Shown here one piece after another: positions 5,943 through 6,172 of a stretch of 6,172 nt of DNA (position 1 is the first letter of the stretch; each line of letters opens with the position of its first letter). The position numbers and the translations under genes are program-made. Origin of the DNA: Lachnospiraceae bacterium (GTDB taxonomy: Bacteria > Bacillota > Clostridia > Lachnospirales > Lachnospiraceae); the NCBI GenBank assembly GCA_003488445.1, contig DNLO01000175.1, positions 1 through 6,172 of the forward strand. Direction: 5' to 3'. The notes below the pieces were generated by a model. The model made no database searches, was not told the DNA's origin, and was given only the letters and a program-made list of their open reading frames with translations.

Positions 5943-6172
5943 ATGCAGAATTTGGAAGAATATAAAGGCGTATTCGTCTTCGCTCAGCAGGTGGACAACA
6001 AGGTGAGCGGGATCGCATACGAGCTGCTCGGAAAAGCAAGGGACCTCGCTGAGCCCCTTAACGCGCAGGTGACGGCTGTACTCATCGGATCCGATGTAAA
6101 GGGACTGTGCGACAGCCTGGCAGAGTACGGCGCTGACAGAGTCATCGTGGTAGATGATCCCGAGCTCAAGGA
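5943..6172 (+). CDS. etfA: Electron transfer flavoprotein alpha subunit, N-terminal part
   Basis: Only the first 76 codons are in the window; the frame is open at the right edge, so it is partial by sampling, not broken. The start ATG follows GGGAGGAA (5930-5937), with five bases between. The translation begins MQNLEEYKGVFVFAQQ and continues with a Rossmann-like strand and helix pattern (GIAYELLGKARDLA, VTAVLIGSDVKGL, YGADRVIVVDDPEL), typical of the EtfA N-terminal domain. It starts directly with this domain, so there is no N-terminal ferredoxin-like extension of the kind some anaerobe EtfA proteins carry. The FAD-binding C-terminal domain lies beyond the window. It forms the heterodimer with EtfB and docks on Bcd. 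Confidence 0.95.
   Translation, partial: MQNLEEYKGVFVFAQQVDNKVSGIAYELLGKARDLAEPLNAQVTAVLIGSDVKGLCDSLAEYGADRVIVVDDPELK

Noticed and set aside
1..6172. Mobile elements, CRISPR arrays, tRNA or rRNA genes, frameshifted genes
   Set aside because: No transposase or integrase frames, no regular repeat-spacer arrays and no tRNA cloverleaf are seen, and every gene is intact apart from etfA at the window edge.

Overview
The window looks like chromosomal DNA from an anaerobic, butyrate-forming Clostridia species, most likely a Lachnospiraceae-type organism. This rests on the gene order thl-crt-hbd-bcd-etfB-etfA, which is the known butyrate cluster of Butyrivibrio and its relatives. Strong AAGGAGG-type ribosome binding sites, free use of AGG/AGA and ATA codons, and a roughly balanced base composition (higher G+C than a typical Clostridium) fit the same picture. 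I cannot name the genus from sequence alone. Every gene seen is on the + strand.

Positions 1-286 hold no protein gene. Positions 1 to about 204 fold into an elaborate four-way-junction RNA closed by an 11-bp helix (19-29 with 171-181), with three internally structured arms, GA-rich internal loops and a GAAA tetraloop. Its architecture and its place directly upstream of a raiA/hpf gene identify it as a raiA-motif noncoding RNA, a widespread structured RNA of Firmicutes and Actinobacteria whose biochemical role is unresolved. A strong 10-bp stem-loop (212-236) follows, then an extended -10 box (238-246) that probably gives hpf its own promoter.

Positions 287-814 encode a long-form ribosome hibernation promoting factor (RaiA/HPF). 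A textbook intrinsic terminator (832-866) separates it from the next unit. Positions 867-1001 hold a convincing SigA-type promoter (TTGAAA-17-TGaTAGACT, 892-920) and a roughly 75-nt leader with a small hairpin.

Positions 1002-6172 form one tightly spaced operon (gaps of 14-36 bp) for converting acetyl-CoA to butyryl-CoA. Thiolase condenses two acetyl-CoA. Hbd reduces acetoacetyl-CoA to 3-hydroxybutyryl-CoA. Crotonase dehydrates this to crotonyl-CoA. Butyryl-CoA dehydrogenase with EtfB/EtfA reduces crotonyl-CoA to butyryl-CoA, probably with flavin-based electron bifurcation from NADH to crotonyl-CoA and ferredoxin. All catalytic residues I could check are present. etfA is cut off by the end of the window after about 76 codons. 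The terminal step (butyryl-CoA:acetate CoA-transferase or Ptb-Buk) is not in the window.

The protein-coding part is ordinary conserved metabolism. The item most worth attention is the raiA-motif RNA and how it is separated from hpf.
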